From positions 1-6,309 of the forward strand of contig JAIRSQ010000104.1 in NCBI GenBank assembly GCA_031255395.1: a DNA stretch of 6,309 nucleotides, read 5' to 3'. The stretch is from Spirochaetaceae bacterium. Its GTDB lineage: Bacteria > Spirochaetota > Spirochaetia > Treponematales > Breznakiellaceae. Positions 6,248 to 6,309 of the stretch are shown here, one piece after another (within the stretch, counting starts at the first letter, position 1; each line of letters starts with the position of its first letter). The notes under the pieces are model-generated. The model worked only from the letters and a program-made list of their open reading frames with translations, searched no databases and was not told where the DNA came from. The translations under genes were made by a program, and so were the position numbers.

Positions 6248-6309
6248 ATGCTGCGAAAAATGCTGGAAAAAGACAGAAAACGTTTAGCCCGCAAGATACA
6301 TATACGGAA
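6248..6309 (+). CDS. rplR: 50S ribosomal protein L18, N-terminal start (partial)
   Basis: An ATG at 6248 opens a frame that runs off the right edge, giving about 20 residues starting MLRKMLEKDRKRLARKIHIR. The very basic, Arg/Lys-rich N terminus with a KRLARK-like run is typical of L18, whose N-terminal tail is disordered and binds 5S rRNA. The position directly after rplF agrees with the standard order L6-L18-S5. A GGTGGA (6240-6245) lies very close to the start, and AAGGG (6237-6241) at 6 bases overlaps the rplF stop. The fragment is too short for a firm sequence-based call, so gene order carries most of the weight. Confidence 0.85.
   Translation, partial: MLRKMLEKDRKRLARKIHIR

Overview
The window is a stretch of the conserved bacterial S10-spc ribosomal protein gene cluster, with every gene on the + strand. 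It holds fourteen complete genes. The order is (rplD tail)-rplW-rplB-rpsS-rplV-rpsC-rplP-rpmC-rpsQ-rplN-rplX-rplE-rpsZ-rpsH-rplF-(rplR start), which is the standard bacterial order with no gene missing, inserted or inverted.

Organism: the base composition looks close to balanced. The protein sequences look like those of a spirochaete, most plausibly a Treponema-like member with moderate GC. This is inferred from the general look of L22, L2, L16 and L24 and from the zinc-binding (type Z) S14. It is a family resemblance from memory, not a database result.

Layout: positions 1-61 are the 3' end of rplD, overlapping the GTG start of rplW. From 58 to 3951 (L23, L2, S19, L22, S3, L16, L29, S17, L14) the genes are tightly packed, with gaps of 1 to about 17 bases except for an 80-base gap between rpsS and rplV. 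A 113-base gap separates rplN from rplX. From 4065 to the end (L24, L5, S14, S8, L6, start of L18) the genes are again tightly packed. Most genes have a recognisable Shine-Dalgarno sequence, often inside or touching the previous gene's end, which suggests one polycistronic message with translational coupling. Four genes (rplW, rpsS, rpsC, rpsQ) start with GTG.

How they work together: S19, S3, S17, S14 and S8 belong to the 30S subunit; L4, L23, L2, L22, L16, L29, L14, L24, L5, L6 and L18 belong to the 50S subunit. L2 and L16 lie by the peptidyl transferase centre, L4 and L22 line the exit tunnel, L23, L24 and L29 surround the tunnel exit, and L5 and L18 bind 5S rRNA.

This is an ordinary core-genome region and I see no mobile element, defence system, CRISPR array, RNA gene or novel gene system. 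The points worth a second look are modest: an approximately 45-residue basic Ala/Lys/Gly-rich N-terminal extension on L5 whose coding DNA is rich in inverted repeats, an approximately 10-residue insertion near the N terminus of S17, and the two unusually long gaps, one of which carries an imperfect copy of a segment of rplP.
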